Below are positions 1 to 11,777 of a stretch of DNA of 64,000 nt, piece by piece. The notes beneath the pieces are model-generated. The model did no database searches and had not been told where the DNA came from. It worked only from the letters and a program-made list of their open reading frames with translations. Numbering within the stretch: position 1 is the stretch's first letter; every line of letters starts with the position of its first letter. Location of the stretch: contig PYSS01000016.1 of assembly GCA_003049465.1 (NCBI GenBank), positions 124,001 to 188,000 on the forward strand. Direction: 5' to 3'. This DNA is from Magnaporthiopsis rhizophila. Taxonomy: Eukaryota > Ascomycota > Sordariomycetes > Magnaporthales > Magnaporthaceae. The position numbers were made by a program, and so were the translations under genes.

Positions 1-1115
1 CCGTCGTTGGTGTCAACCTCGCGGTCGAGGTGGTGGCTCACCCCGTCGTTTGATGGGTGCTCGTAGCTCATGTCGCCGTTGGCGTGGGCGAAGACGGGGC
101 GGCCCGTGTACAGCTCGTGATACTGCGGCGCGTACCCGTTGACGTACAGGCCGGGGACGGCAACCTGACCCTGGCAGCGGCGGAGGCCCTGGACGAGCCG
201 GCGGCGGAGGCCCCGGACGAGCCGGCGGTGGAGACCCCCGCGCATCGTGCGGCCGCCGGGTCCGTTCACGCGCGGGATGACCCAGCAGTCGACCGTGCAG
301 TCTCGGCGCCGGAGGTCCTGGGGCGTGTTTGCGCGGAACTGCAGCAGCAGCAGGATCTGGCCGTCGAAGCAGAAGATCTGGGGACATTGGTACTCATCGC
401 GTATCTGGGGAGGAGTTCAGGTTTCCGCATTGCCCGTTAGCCTGGGTACCCAAGGTAGGTAGGTAGGTAGGTAGGTAGCGCGGCACGGGATACAGGCACA
501 AGGCGGGGGTGAGACAAGGTCGGGGGGTACGAAAATGAAACGGGAAATCGGAGAAGAGAACGAAACGTATGCTACAAACCCTCGAAGCTCTTTCGCGAGC
601 GAGTGGCTGATAAGAGCGCCATTTTGCCACTAATGGGCGGCGATTAGGTTCCTCTCGAACTCGCCGATGACGAGCCGGAGCTTGGACCCGAACTTTAGCG
701 AGTAAGCGGTATCGACCTTGTGGTTGCTGTCTCCGGTCCGCGGCTTGGATTCGCAGGTCTGCAAAGCCGCCGGGAACGCGTTCCACGCGGCCAGCGCGAC
801 GTTTGAGACCTCGGTGTGGAAGAAGAGAGCTATGCCAGCCTCGGTGTCGAAGCGGTAGTACCGCCGGTTGGGCCGCTCGCCGTACGAGTCCAGCCGCAGC
901 TGTTCGTCGGCAAAGGCTGGGAGCATCGCCGACTCCCAGTCGGCATAGGTCACGCTCACACCGTTTACGCCCGTGACCCAAGTGTGCACGGCCAAGCGGG
1001 TGATGGGTTCGAGCCTCTTGGTCCACTCCTTGTCGGTTCTCGATCTGTAACCTGTGAGGTGGATGTTGGTGTTTAGATCCTCTCTGAGGAGGTCCGTGAA
1101 CCGCACCGACGTGGT
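1..1115 (-). pseudogene. Unidentified fungal-specific protein gene with in-frame stop; 3' end beyond the window
   Basis: One minus-strand frame runs from about 1115 to 576, is interrupted by TAG at 630-632, and continues beyond the stop with protein-like sequence (WQNGALISHSLAKELRGF). A GT at 575 and an AG before 404 (171-bp intron containing the GGTA microsatellite) then join it, in phase, to a second coding stretch at 404-1 that begins with DEYQCPQIFCFDGQ and stays open to the edge. Composition and continuity on both sides of the TAG argue for one ancestral gene of a lineage-specific fungal family of unknown function. A local direct duplication lies in the second exon (around 185-235, repeated Arg-Leu-Val-Gln/Arg-Gly-Leu-Arg units). 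The first exon was not found. The alternative is a genuine short protein ending at 630. Confidence 0.5.
454..478. repeat. (GGTA)6 microsatellite
   Basis: 25 bp of perfect GGTA repeats, lying inside the proposed intron of the left-edge gene. Confidence 0.95.
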
Positions 1116-2729
1116 TACCGGCCGGGGAGGGAGTAGGGATGTGAATAGGGTTGGGGAAATAGGATAGGTGAGCAGGATACAGGAGCGGGATAAAAGGCAG
1201 GATAGAGAACAGGATAGAGGCCAGGGTGCGGGATGAAAAAAGAAGATAGGGAGAGGACACAGAAAAGATATAGGAAAGGAAATGTGTACGTGCCCTTATA
1301 GCCCTTATATTTCCAAGGACGACTCGACAGTGAACTTTGCAGCCCCCGTTCGCTCCGTCCCTACCCTCCCGCCGTTTTGCCTCGAAATTAACAAGAAAAA
1401 AAAAGTCGCCTAAAATGCTCTTCAGTCCAGCTACAAAAAAAGCACCAAGGCTGGAGGGGAACCACCCCGCAAACACCCTCGGCTCTCCCCCCGTTCCCTC
1501 GTGCCATGATGCAATTGCGGGAGAGTGTTGCCAGAAAAAAAAATCGAGGAGGTTGTCGGCGGCATTGGCGAAAAGTAGGGCGTGCCAGGACGCTATGGTA
1601 GGCTTCACCGTCACTAACAGGGGCGGTCCTCTCAAGGTCACCGCGGACTGGCAACCGGAAAACAGGCCAGCACCGCAATCCCGCCGGGAGCTGGAGCGGA
1701 GCATAAAGGAGATGCAAAGGTCGGTGGGCCTCAATTTGGAAAAGGGCGCAGCGGACCGCGCGGCGCCGGCGGCGGTGTTACTGGACGCGCGCAGGATGCC
1801 GCTCCAGACGCCCTCAACCCACTGTCATCAACGGGGGCAACTCGTTCAAATCCGCCGCGGGCGCGTAAACCCAGAAGGAGGCGAAAAAACGGCAGCACGG
1901 CGTTGGATGCAACCTAAGCAGGAAGTATCGAGAATCGGGATGCCTACGGGTGATCGTAAAATTAGCATGTTTTTTTTTTTTTTTTTCTTTAGCTGTCTGG
2001 TTAACCGGCGGATTTGCGCGCAATGCTGCGATTTGCGGGAAGGATGCCAACAGGGGCCTCGCGATGCCCGAGTTCCACGGCGACGGGCGGGCTTTCGAGT
2101 ATGTTCACATCTGTCCAGCAGCGTTCCCTGTGAGCATTAGCAGCAGCAGCAGTAGCAATGATAACAAGGTAAAAATGGCATATCTTATAGCTTAACCTTA
2201 TACGTGTTGACCTTAAACTTTGTGTACGTTTATAAAAATAATTCGACGGGCGAAGACCAGGATTTCCGACCTGGCCGGGGAGGGTGGTGGAGGAGATGGA
2301 GACCCTGCAGGACGATAAATTGATTTGGTTTGCACTTTAACGGAAAGAGAAAGCCAGCGCCACGCGACGGCGTCGGGCCAATTTGACAGCCCAGCGGGGT
2401 GCCCACGTCGGCTTTTCCTTCTGTAGCGTGTCCCACGTCGCCGGCTCGGGCCATGCAACACGCACGAGCACACGAGCGATAACGACGAGAGGGTGTTATT
2501 AAGCTCCATTTTGGCATATTATTAATGGTTAACTCGTTTAAGCTTCTTGCGGGACGGGCTCGCATTTGTGCTTGTTTTAAAATTTCCACAGAGTTTACGA
2601 CAATTTGAACCTCGCGACGGCGTCAGGAAGGATGCAGGCTGGGCCGGCTGTTAGGTCGACGTAAATATATTGACGGATAAAAAGGTGGGAAGCGCCGCAA
2701 AAACCTGGAAAGCTCCAAAGCAGGCAAGC
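1116..2729. other. Intergenic stretch without a recognisable gene
   Basis: Contains several homopolymer runs (A8-A9 tracts near 1394 and 1537, a T-rich run at 1971-1986) and AT-rich patches near 2200-2250 and 2660. Open frames here have no domain-like sequence, and none is flanked by convincing splice signals. Confidence 0.6.
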
Positions 2730-3713
2730 CTACTTGGAGCCGCCAAACACCCTCCTACACCATCCAAAGAGGAGAAAGCCCCCGCCCAGCAAGCGGCCAA
2801 AAAACAGCGGTAGGCCAAACCGATACCAGGTAAGAGGCCGCCAGAACCTGACGGCGGGTACCGTTACCCCCTCCTCGGGTGGCGGCCTGCTCGTCGGCGT
2901 GGCTCCTACCGACGGCGGCGGCCCGCCGGTAAACGCCGCGACCGCTTCCCGAATGATCCGCACCGTCTGCCTCGGTTGGCTCAAAAAGGGCGAGTGGCTC
3001 GTCTGCATCTCTCTGTGCTCAACGACGCCGCCCATTGCCCTCGCCATGCCTACCGTGAGGCGCTGAGCCGCGACCGGCATGGCGCGGTCCTGGGCGGCGC
3101 CGATATACCAACTGGGCACGTCCTTCCAGCCGGCGTATGAGTTCTCCCCACCCTCGAACAGGGCCTTAAGGCTCTGGGTGGTGAGCTCGGAGACCCAGCG
3201 CTCGGCCTCGTCCGCGGGCAGCACGTCGTGGTAGAACAGCTCGCGCGGCGAGGCGACGAGCTCGGCGTATCCCGTCTCCTTGTTGACGCGCCAGAAGGAG
3301 GGCGGGTGACCAAGGAAGGGGTCCATGAAGGAGAGCCCCGGCAGGTTGTAGCCCGAGGCGATGAGGATGAGGCCGATGACGTGCCCCGCGGTGACGACGT
3401 CGTCGTCAGGGGCTGCTGAGCCGCCGGCCGTCTTCTCCGCGAAACCCTTGATGGCGCTGCTACCAGGCATGCCGCCGTACGAATGGGCAATGACGACCAC
3501 GTCGCGCCCGGCGCTCGTTTCGCTGGATATTGCTTCTCGGACCGCGTCAATGTCATCCTTGTAGGTGGCCTCGGGGCTCCCCGAGGTTGAAGGGAGTGAC
3601 ACCGATATGCATTTCAGCCCGTGCCTCTCTTGCAGGAGACCGGTGATGGGGTCGAAGCACGACGCCCGGTGCCAGCCGCCGTGCACGAGCACGAGTGTTG
3701 GTGAATTCGGCAT
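2730..3713 (-). CDS. Alpha/beta hydrolase (AB hydrolase_6-like) with C-terminal hydrophobic tail
   Basis: Single-exon gene of 327 residues. The N-terminus carries the oxyanion-hole type LVLVHGGWH (residues 7-15). The nucleophile elbow is AHSYGG (76-81) with Ser78. Asp209 (AAQDR) and His240 (TSHSPF) sit where the acid and base of the triad are expected. This layout fits the plant methylesterase/hydroxynitrile lyase-like branch of small esterases, so an ester or lactone substrate is likely but cannot be named. After about residue 262 comes a Pro/Gly-rich linker and then a hydrophobic segment (about 300-320) that could anchor the enzyme to a membrane. That tail is not part of the core fold. No N-terminal signal peptide is seen, so the tail would make it a tail-anchored protein. 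The start is the first ATG of the frame and matches the usual beginning of the family. Confidence 0.88.
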   Translation of the reverse strand: MPNSPTLVLVHGGWHRASCFDPITGLLQERHGLKCISVSLPSTSGSPEATYKDDIDAVREAISSETSAGRDVVVIAHSYGGMPGSSAIKGFAEKTAGGSAAPDDDVVTAGHVIGLILIASGYNLPGLSFMDPFLGHPPSFWRVNKETGYAELVASPRELFYHDVLPADEAERWVSELTTQSLKALFEGGENSYAGWKDVPSWYIGAAQDRAMPVAAQRLTVGMARAMGGVVEHREMQTSHSPFLSQPRQTVRIIREAVAAFTGGPPPSVGATPTSRPPPEEGVTVPAVRFWRPLTWYRFGLPLFFGRLLGGGFLLFGWCRRVFGGSK

Positions 3714-3792
3714 TTCCTGGGGGCTGGCTGAATGGTGCTGTCGAATTTGAACTGGTAGACTGCCGTCACGTAATCATCTGGGGAGATGGGGA

Positions 3793-3870
3793 TACTTGCG
3801 CGGGTTAAAAGCACCCGCGCTGATCCCCGAAGGGCCGTCTCAGCGCGGGTGCTTTTAACCCGCGCAAGTA
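3793..3870. repeat. Perfect inverted repeat, 31-bp arms with 16-bp spacer
   Basis: Arms at 3793-3823 and 3840-3870 are exact reverse complements, around spacer 3824-3839. Each outer end is TA, so the element can be read as TA plus 29-bp terminal inverted repeats, as expected for a very short Tc1/mariner-type miniature element with a TA target duplication. It lies 80 bp upstream of the hydrolase start codon. It could also act as a transcribed hairpin or a terminator-like structure. Confidence 0.9.
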
Positions 3871-4337
3871 AGCAGTGGGGTGGCGTGACTCCGCAGCTTA
3901 TCCCTTCGAGTGCCGTTAACCACCCGACCGCTAAAATAGGAAAATGTTTATGGAGTGTGCCTTGTTTGTGCTTATATTGGTGGTCGCATGCACCAGAAGC
4001 AAACATATCAACATGCTTGTTCGATCCCACATCGTGACCCGACGGGGCCCACGTCCAACGACTCTCGCGCGGTCCCGTCTGTTAATAATTGCTCGATGCA
4101 ACAGCCAACGCCCCGTGAGCAAGCTCCTCTCTTGACTCCCCTCTCGACCGGCGGCCAACAATATGGTTTCCCGTCTGTTCGTGCGGTCTAACGGATGAGG
4201 GTCAACTGCATCAACGCAAGGCTCAGAGTCGGAAAACATCGCTATACCACGAGGCACGTCTGTCCAGAACAGCCTCCTTCCTGCCACAGCTAGCGGTCAG
4301 CCCACGCACAAAATCCAACTTCCAACATCCCCAAACC
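3871..4337. other. Intergenic region with nothing recognised
   Basis: No gene or RNA seen. The last 60 bp before the next ATG are C/A-rich, as in fungal 5' leaders. Confidence 0.5.
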
Positions 4338-4721
4338 ATGAAGATCTTCCGCATTGCTTGTCTTGCAGGTGCACAGCGCCGTTCGGTCCAGGACTTAACC
4401 AGCTAGTGGCGACTTCAGCTTCTGGTTACATGTATTGTAAGAATATACGGCGCCTGGTGATCTTGGAGGTCCCTGTGGCGGTCGCTAACCTGATATTTCA
4501 ACGCAGCCTCGGCGTCGTTCGCGCCGCCGCCCCGTGCCACGGACTCGCCTCAAGCATCGAGCTCCAACGTCCCTGGACCTTCACGCCAGGACGCAACTCC
4601 GTCCACCGCCTCGGCTCCATCTGCGGCTCAACTAATACCTCCAAAAGAGAGCGCGAGCCAGGCCGACCAGGTTCTGCGAAAACTGCGGCGCGGCCATCAA
4701 GACGAGGACATTGGTGCTTAG
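4338..4721 (+). CDS. Small secreted protein (81 aa), join(4338..4368,4507..4721)
   Basis: The ATG is followed by a short hydrophobic stretch (MKIFRIACLA), a GT donor at 4369 and an AG acceptor at 4505-4506. The two exons join in frame to give an 81-residue product whose first ~16 residues look like a signal peptide. The mature part is rich in Ser, Ala, Pro and Gln and ends in a charged segment (LRKLRRGHQDEDIG). No domain or cysteine pattern is recognised. A small unstructured secreted protein of this type could be an effector-like or cell-wall product, but that is inference. A longer model is possible: an alternative donor just before the stop (about 4714) joins in phase to an open stretch at 5043-5430 of similar composition. 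That requires a ~330-bp intron, which is long for this genome. Confidence 0.5.
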
Positions 4722-5042
4722 GCACCAAGTGCCAGAATGCAATGGACGCCCACGAGGGCTGCTCCATGTAATCTTGACGGCGACTAGGTGGTTAGTTTGT
4801 CCTCGGCCCCTTTCCATTTTCGCATCGTCTAACCCAGGTAACCTCAGCACCACACAAGTTGCCTAATTCCGAATACGATCGGAGACCCGACATATGCATT
4901 CCACTTGGGAACCACCAGCAAGAAAGTGATATTTTACATAGACACTCGCATCCTACCCGTACGCAAAATATTCTTCCTCCTATTCCTCCGCGCTGAAACA
5001 CTGTTAATAACAACTCATATCTTTTCTCGCGCGCACGCCGTC

Positions 5043-5430
5043 AGGAGCGGATGACAACGCATCGCCTTCGTCTCGCAACCCTCATCCTAACCAACACCCC
5101 GAGGAGCATTCCATGTGCGGCCCCGTCGAACGTACAGCCTCAGCCAGTCTCGGACATATTAATGCGAGCACAAATGTAGCGTCTGCTGCGCAGCCACCAT
5201 TACTTGCCGGGATAGACACGGGCTCCGCGTTTACAGAATCAACCAATAATACCTCGACTCAATCTCCGACACGAGTTGCCGCCCAGGACGTTGGTCCATC
5301 GGCAAGTGGAGGCGGTGCGGCGCTCGCTCCCCGTTTTGCGCCAAATGATGTTGGCTCCATCCCCTCAAGTGCCATTACATCGGCCAACCAAATATTATTT
5401 TTTGGCCCCGGTCATCTGGGCGGCACTTGA
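5043..5430 (+). other. Possible exon of a low-complexity Ser/Thr/Asn-rich protein
   Basis: Behind a CAG acceptor at 5040-5042 the frame is open to a stop at 5428-5430 and encodes an Asp/Asn- then Ser/Thr/Ala-rich sequence (ATG at 5113 internal). Composition resembles exon 2 of the small secreted protein upstream, so it may be a further exon of that gene. No first exon of its own was found and no domain is recognised. Confidence 0.3.
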
Positions 5431-6006
5431 GGGAATAGCGCAGGGTCGGACTGATAGGAAGATCCTAAGAGGTAGCTCTTTCTCCACACCACCTACCCTC
5501 GGTCAACGTGTGTGACGGGAACACGAGCAGACGTTGGGCTGAAAATGACGCCCGGAGGCGGCATAACTAACTGATAACAACCCGCCTAGGGGGCCGCGCG
5601 GCTATCGGAAGCCCGAGGCGCACAACTGGGAAACCAATCCTGCGGCCAACTCCTCCAACATCCATGTTTCGGCCAGGGAAGAGGTCTCTCTTAGTTTCTG
5701 TCCTCATCTTTCCTGCCCACAGTGTGTGGTGGCTGCGGCGCTTAGTGTCTAGCCTCGTCTCCAAGCTGAGATGCTGTCTTCCATACACATGAACTTAGCA
5801 TAGCATAACGAACAGATGGGATACAATGTACTCCAGCTGATACGGTCGTATGCACCTGGCCATTTTCATAGGACGCCGACGTTGGATATAACGACGCTCT
5901 CGTACTAGAACCGCCTTCCTCACCGCTATCACTGGACCAAACCAACACCAAGAAAAAAAGAAAGCACGCTGTAAAGCACCATCACCAACAGCCCGTGGCT
6001 ACACCC
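5431..6006. other. Intergenic region downstream of MON2
   Basis: No gene recognised. It separates the end of MON2 (minus strand) from the possible exon at 5043-5430. Confidence 0.5.
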
Positions 6007-9000
6007 CTAAACCCCCAGCTCGCCGCCAATAACCACCAGCGCCTCCCCCACAAGTCCAAGCAGCTTCCTGTCCCCGCACTCGCCGGCCGCCTGCACGACG
6101 CGCGTGAGCAGCGGATACAGGCGCAGCAGGTGCTTGCGCGCCTCGCTCTCGCAGCCGTCCAGGTCCGGGATCGCCGCGGGCTCGGACCGCAGCTCCACGA
6201 GCCCGCGCAGTACCCGCGATAGCTCCAGTGACTGCGACAGCGGCTGCGGCATCGCCCGGCCTCGCAGCGGCTGGTCCGCCGCGTACCCCCGCAGCGGGAG
6301 CGCGCACCGCAGGATCAGGTAGGGCGCCGCCGTCCGCGCCAGCTGCACGTGCTGTGCGTGCTGCTCCGAGGCCAAGAGCCTGGCCCCTGGCGGCGGCGCA
6401 TTTCCTGCTGGTGTGGAGCCGTTGAGCCCACGGCTGGACCCGGGGCCGCCATCGCCTCTCGCCTTGGAATTTGCAGTAGGGCTCTGCGATGCCGAGCCAT
6501 ACAGAGCGCGGTCCCATTGCGGCTTTTTGGGAAATCGGGGCGTCGGTGGCAGAATCACGATGGTCGGGGTTTTCGTGTCCTCGTCGTGGGCAGACACCAG
6601 CGCAAAGAGCTCCTCGAGGCACACGTAGGCCATATCCTCCCTCCTCGTCGGGGGCGGGTCGATGGTGCGCCCATGCCGCGGCCGAAAGAAGCTGCCTAGT
6701 CCCTTTTGGACGACGTCGCCACCGCTCCTCCCGAATACCACCTCTTCCTCGGCAGGCGTGGGCTCGTGGACGATCGAGGTCTGGAAAAGGCCCTCGGCGT
6801 ACGCCTTGCGGGTCTTCTCCAGCACATCCTGCGCGCCCAGTGACGGAATGACGAGCTCCCTGAGCTCTCTGAACGATGCCACGTCGAAGTCCTGGTCATC
6901 TGAAACGTCGGCTCCCTGCGGCGCTTCGGTCGTATCGGCGCTGATGATGCCGATTGCTATCTCGACAATCACCTGCCACGCTTCTTGAAAGGCCGCGCGG
7001 GGAACCTCGGCCGCTTTGAGATGTGGGAGCGTCGCTTCGAGTATGGCAATGCTTGCCGATGTGGCCTCCCGCCAGGGCTGTGCTGATTTTGTCGTGATGG
7101 GAAAGCGATACTTGAGCGCGATGGGCCTCGCCAGAGCCGACAAGGCGGCATGGAAGGCTCCGCTCGAGAATACTTCAGCGTCCGATGCGTTCTGCGTGAC
7201 GTGGTAGTGCAGAATCTGCATGCTTTCTTTAGACATCGCCACGTAGGTGCGCTTCTGCGTAGGCGTGTTGATGACGCGTGTCTCGTCAAAGGCGAATGTG
7301 ACAAACTCGGCAACTTGGCTGATCATGGCCGAAGGCGCGCCGGCGATGTCCGTCCGTACCACCCGAAGAACCTCCAGCATCTTCCCTTGCAGTGGCGTGA
7401 CATATTCAATGTCGCTGGCGTATGACCCAGGTGTCGCCTTTATCATGGCTTCGCGGACAAGGCTAAGCAGACGCTGTACTCTCTCGACCTCAAGATCCTT
7501 TCGGATCAGGCGGTAGAGCTCCAGGAAAGCCTCCACCCACGACAGAAGACATTTCTGGTTGTCGTCCCCCTTGATCCCTGGCGTGACATCTGGAATGGGC
7601 AGTCCCCGAGCCCAAAGCTCCCAGGCCATGTCTATAGCCTTCTTGTCGAAATTCTTGCGAGGCTCATCGTCACATTTCGACAGGATGCTGCCCAGGCTGC
7701 TAAACGTGGCACTGCTCATGTCGAGTATCTTGAAGTCAAGTATGGTCGCCAAGTGCTCCAGCAGCTCGCGCCAGAGGGTGCCGAATTTGCTGTGTCCGAT
7801 TAGGACGTCCAAGTAGTTGGAAAGAAGGTCTGAGACACCATTGATGATGACAACAGCAGTCTCGTGCCAGTCGCTCTTGGTCGATTGCCCTTCTGCGCCG
7901 TGGGCGCCTCTCAGCCTGGCCTCAATAAAGGACAGAAGCCTAAATATCACGGACCTGATGCATACCGACCACGCCTCGGGCTTCAGGCTATTGCCGTAGG
8001 CGTGGATGATCCTCAGCAGGGTCTGGATAGCACCTATTTCCGAGTTAGGGTTTGCCAGAGAAGTAAGGTAGGGGCGACGAGGTTGTTAATACTTACTATT
8101 TCGCAGCTCGAGCCTCTGATCGGTTGTGACATTTGTCAACCTCAGTAGCAGCAGCATCCAGAGCGCCGCTCCAGAAGCGGAGTGATCCGGGTTGGACGCA
8201 AGCTCCACAAGTGCTGCATCGCTTGGGTCTTGGACCATGTCCTCCGTAACCGAGATCGATTTGCTCTTGCCGGACAAGAAGTCTGAAATGGCCCAGAAGA
8301 AGGTTACGGTCTGGATGAGGATGGAATCTGGTTAGATAAATGCAGGGTTGATAGCGTAGTAGTAAAGTAGTCTGATCGCATACCGTCAACGCAACGTTCA
8401 GATCGTCGTCCTGCGACGAAAACTTGTACAGCGTGTCTACAAGGTGCAGAAAGCACGAGTTGGGGAGCGACTCCAGGAAGTCGGAGCAGATAAGCTGGAG
8501 CGAGCTGAACGAAGGCTTGATCAACTTGACTGATCTTGTACTGAGGATCTCGGGATGCGGATCGTTGCCGTCCTCCTTATCGGAGGCGAACCGTCGTTGA
8601 AGAAAGATGCTGTCGATTATCTCGAACGTGATATCCCAGCCGCTCAGCAGACTCTCGCCGCAGTTCTCAATAATGCTCTTGAGACCGTCGAGGATGACCT
8701 TGTGTATGTCGATATCGGTCGCGTTGGTTGCTACTGTCGTCTCACGATGAGGCATCTGCAATGGGAGGAGAGCATCCCTGAGGGCTTCCAACAGGCGTAG
8801 CTGGAGCTCTCCTCGAACCTCCTCGGAGGATCCCGCGACGGCAGAGGCTGAGTCGAAGATGATGCGCACCAGGATCTCTGCGGCCCTGATCCGGACAGGG
8901 GCGTTGGCAGTCGCAGAGCTCAGGGTGCCGATCAGCTCGGACACCAGCTGGGTCCAGCCAGATACGTCAGGGGAGTACTCCAAGAGACGCTCGAGGTTAA

Positions 9001-11777
9001 TGGATGCAAGATCACCAAGCTTGGCCAAAGCAAACTGATCCTCTTGGTTGGCTGCCGCCATTGGGGTCACAGACAAGCTCATGGCTCGCCTGTGCCCGCG
9101 GCCTGCCTTAGGAGCCGGCCCACCACCGGAAGCAGGAGTGTGAGGCCTTGTGTCATCAGGCGAACGAGGTTCGACCTCTTTCTCAAGCAGATTGCAGACG
9201 GCATTCACCACCTCCACGAACGAGCTGTTTGGAAAGTCTACAGTGCTTTCGAACAATCTTGATGCTGCCGTCTCCACCGCCTTTACCTCGCCACTGAAAT
9301 TCTGCAGCAGCGCCGCAGCCTCGGCCTCGGCCTGTTGATCCGTGTTCCTTGTTGCAGTCATGACCCTACCCGCCGACTTGCCAGACGCAAACAAGACGAA
9401 GTCGGCCTGTTGGAGGGTCTCGAGCAGGATTCGCCAGGACGATTCCAGCGTGGGGCCGAGAGCAATGCCGAGATTCAACAAAGCTCGCAGGCACAGCATG
9501 TTTCTGGTGTTCAGCGTCGAAGGACCAGCATCCGCCACAGAGCCTTGTCTGGGCCTCTCGGCAGACACTTGACTGACCAGGCTGTCAACACTCAACATTC
9601 CTCGTGCATTGCTCAATATGCTGTTGGGTGGGTCAGCGGCCGGGGCCGCAGCGTTTGGCGTAGTAGGACGAGCGCTTCCGCCGTTCATACAGGCCGACAA
9701 GACGTTGGACGGAACAGCGGCCTTCCCAAGCGTCGTGAGGAAGGCATCTCGTGGCGTTGCGAGTTGGAGAAGCCCGGCAACATGGGTGAATTTTTGGAAT
9801 CCTCGCACAAGGCCATGGTAGTATTCGGAGTCCAGCGACGCATAGAGGAACGCAGAACAAGTGGCCAGAACTGCGGGCCAACACTGCTCGACGATGCCTG
9901 CGCATATCCTTATATCCGCGTGGAGAGGGTGATCTTCGAGGAGGAGAGGGTTGACCGGAACGGGATTTCGCTTGAAGGAGGCAGTTCGTTCGAGGCCGCC
10001 CCTTGTCTGAGAGGACGAATCCTCGATCGATGGAGCGGGCGAGTTTCTCCCGCTGCCGCTGCCGCTAAGACTGTCATGCCTCGGACCCCTTTTCTTGCTT
10101 GCAACGGTGAGCGGCAGGATGAACTTTGCCAGGCCTTCGGAAAGTGATGTGATGCAAGCCAGCGTGAGGCTATATATGTACGATTCGGGGATCGATGGCG
10201 GTTCAGTCTTGTCCAGCTGGTCAATACAAGGGACCCTGACGGTGCTCCATTGATTGCTTATGCCTGTGTTGTGGCCCTCAGACACTGAACCACTGATGAT
10301 ACCACCGACGCCGGTCGCTTCGAGCATTGCATGGTCCGTAGAGGCAGTGATGCTAGAATACGGATTGGCGACTGGTATGGTAGACTGCTGGCCTAGCCCG
10401 ATGATGGCAGGCTTTTCGGTGCTGACGCGGACAAATGTGGCCGTCAGGTTCTTCAGGATCCTCTTGTCATCTTCTTGGGCATCATAAAGCGCAAATACCC
10501 GACGGAGAAGGCCGGCGTCGGAAAACATGCCCCTGAAGACTTCCATGCACAGTGCCCTTTTCCATAATAGGGTCTCCTGGTCTAGAAGGCGTGTCAGGAT
10601 TTCTAGGGCGTCGCCACTCTCGGCTCGGAGAAGTGACAGGTGCCTCCGCAGCAGCGTGTAAAGAATTCGCAAAAGCCGTACAGTGGTGGCAAAATTTAGT
10701 TTTCCGGACAGAGAGTTGACGATGAAAGGCATTACCCTAGTCCGCAGAATGTGCGTCTGCTCGGGGTGACTGGAAAATATGGCGGCGTGGTTGGTCAGAA
10801 CCGATTCTATCAGCTCCAGGCCAAACGTTTGGGGAAGCCCCGAGAAGCGTAGGAACTCGGGACGCTGCGACTCGGTCAGGAGGCACAGGTCGTTGAAGAT
10901 CCTGAATGCATCCATAGCAGCCGACTTGAGAGGCACGGTGCCACGCTCAGAGGGCGCCTCTCCAACGATGGACGAATCCGATCCATTTTCTTCGCGTGAG
11001 CACTCGGTTAGCCGTCGTTTGCACATAAAGGGATGCCTTGATAGTAGCTGGAGATCCATACTGTCTTCGGCCACTACCTTGTCAAAGACAGATACGACGA
11101 GCTGTTGCAATGTGGCAGCAGAGGTGTTGTTGACGATAGCGTTCTTGCTCGACTGCAGGATAAAGCAGACGTTTAGAGCAGTAACAAGCAGATCTCCTTT
11201 GACATCTGTCGAATAGTTCTGCAGTAGCGACGGGAGAGCCTGGAGGATCTTCAGCTGGACATCTAGCCCGGCCGAGGTAGCGCCCTGCAAGGCCTCGAGC
11301 ACCTGGCTAAGCCGCGGCCTAGGCAGGGCCTTGGAGACGATGAGCCTCTGCAAGCAGACGATGGCGATGCCCGTGAACTTGGCATTCTTGGTGCCGCAAG
11401 CAATGATAAATGGGTTGACAAAGTTGTTCCGTTGTGTCAGTTCTGCGAGAGGGCGTCAGGGCTGCCGCGCACAGTAAGCCTGAAGCGTGGCTGATGGTGG
11501 GGACACCCAGGATAGGGGCGGCGGCCACGGGAAGGCCGACCAAGGGGCAGCACGTGACGCACCTGGGCCAAGCTGGGCTTCGGACGAGATGTTCAAGCTC
11601 TTGAGCTCTTCGAGAGACTTCTCAGCGGCCTATGGGGCAGCGCGTTGTCAGCGGAGTCTCCGAACTAGTGGCCGAGCTGGAACCCGCACGGAGGCGTACC
11701 TGTCGGAGGTCATTGTGTTTTCGTTTGCTCTCCTGAATGAGATTGGCGAGCTCTGTGGCGAGCAGCTGAGCCGTCAT
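6007..11777 (-). CDS. MON2: MON2-like endosome/Golgi trafficking scaffold, complement(join(6007..8033,8097..8310,8384..11442,11563..11629,11700..11777))
   Basis: Five exons give a protein of about 1,814 residues. The N-terminus (TAQLLATELANLIQESKR, then NNFVNPFIIACGTKN and VCLQRLIVSKALPR) is the DCB region shared by Mon2 and BIG/Sec7 Arf-GEFs. The HUS-like region follows (DLQLLSRHPFMCKRRL; FRIFNDLCLL). There is no Sec7 catalytic domain, which separates Mon2 from true GEFs. The C-terminal half is the long helical Mon2-type region, ending in LVGEALVVIGGELGV. Mon2 binds Dop1 and Neo1-type flippase complexes on endosome/trans-Golgi membranes and supports retrograde traffic. Introns of 63-120 bp all keep phase. 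The donors at 8096 (GTAAGT) and 8383 (GTATGC) rule out reading straight through. The start at 11777 gives the conserved first helix. A Ser-rich linker around 10,000 is less conserved. Confidence 0.93.

Noticed and set aside
394..1734. Long minus-strand frame (446 codons)
   Set aside because: It overlaps the better-supported frame at 576-1115, has no domain, and passes through low-complexity and intron-like sequence.
1337..2140. Plus-strand frame of 267 codons
   Set aside because: Contains homopolymer-coded Phe and Lys runs and no recognisable protein features.
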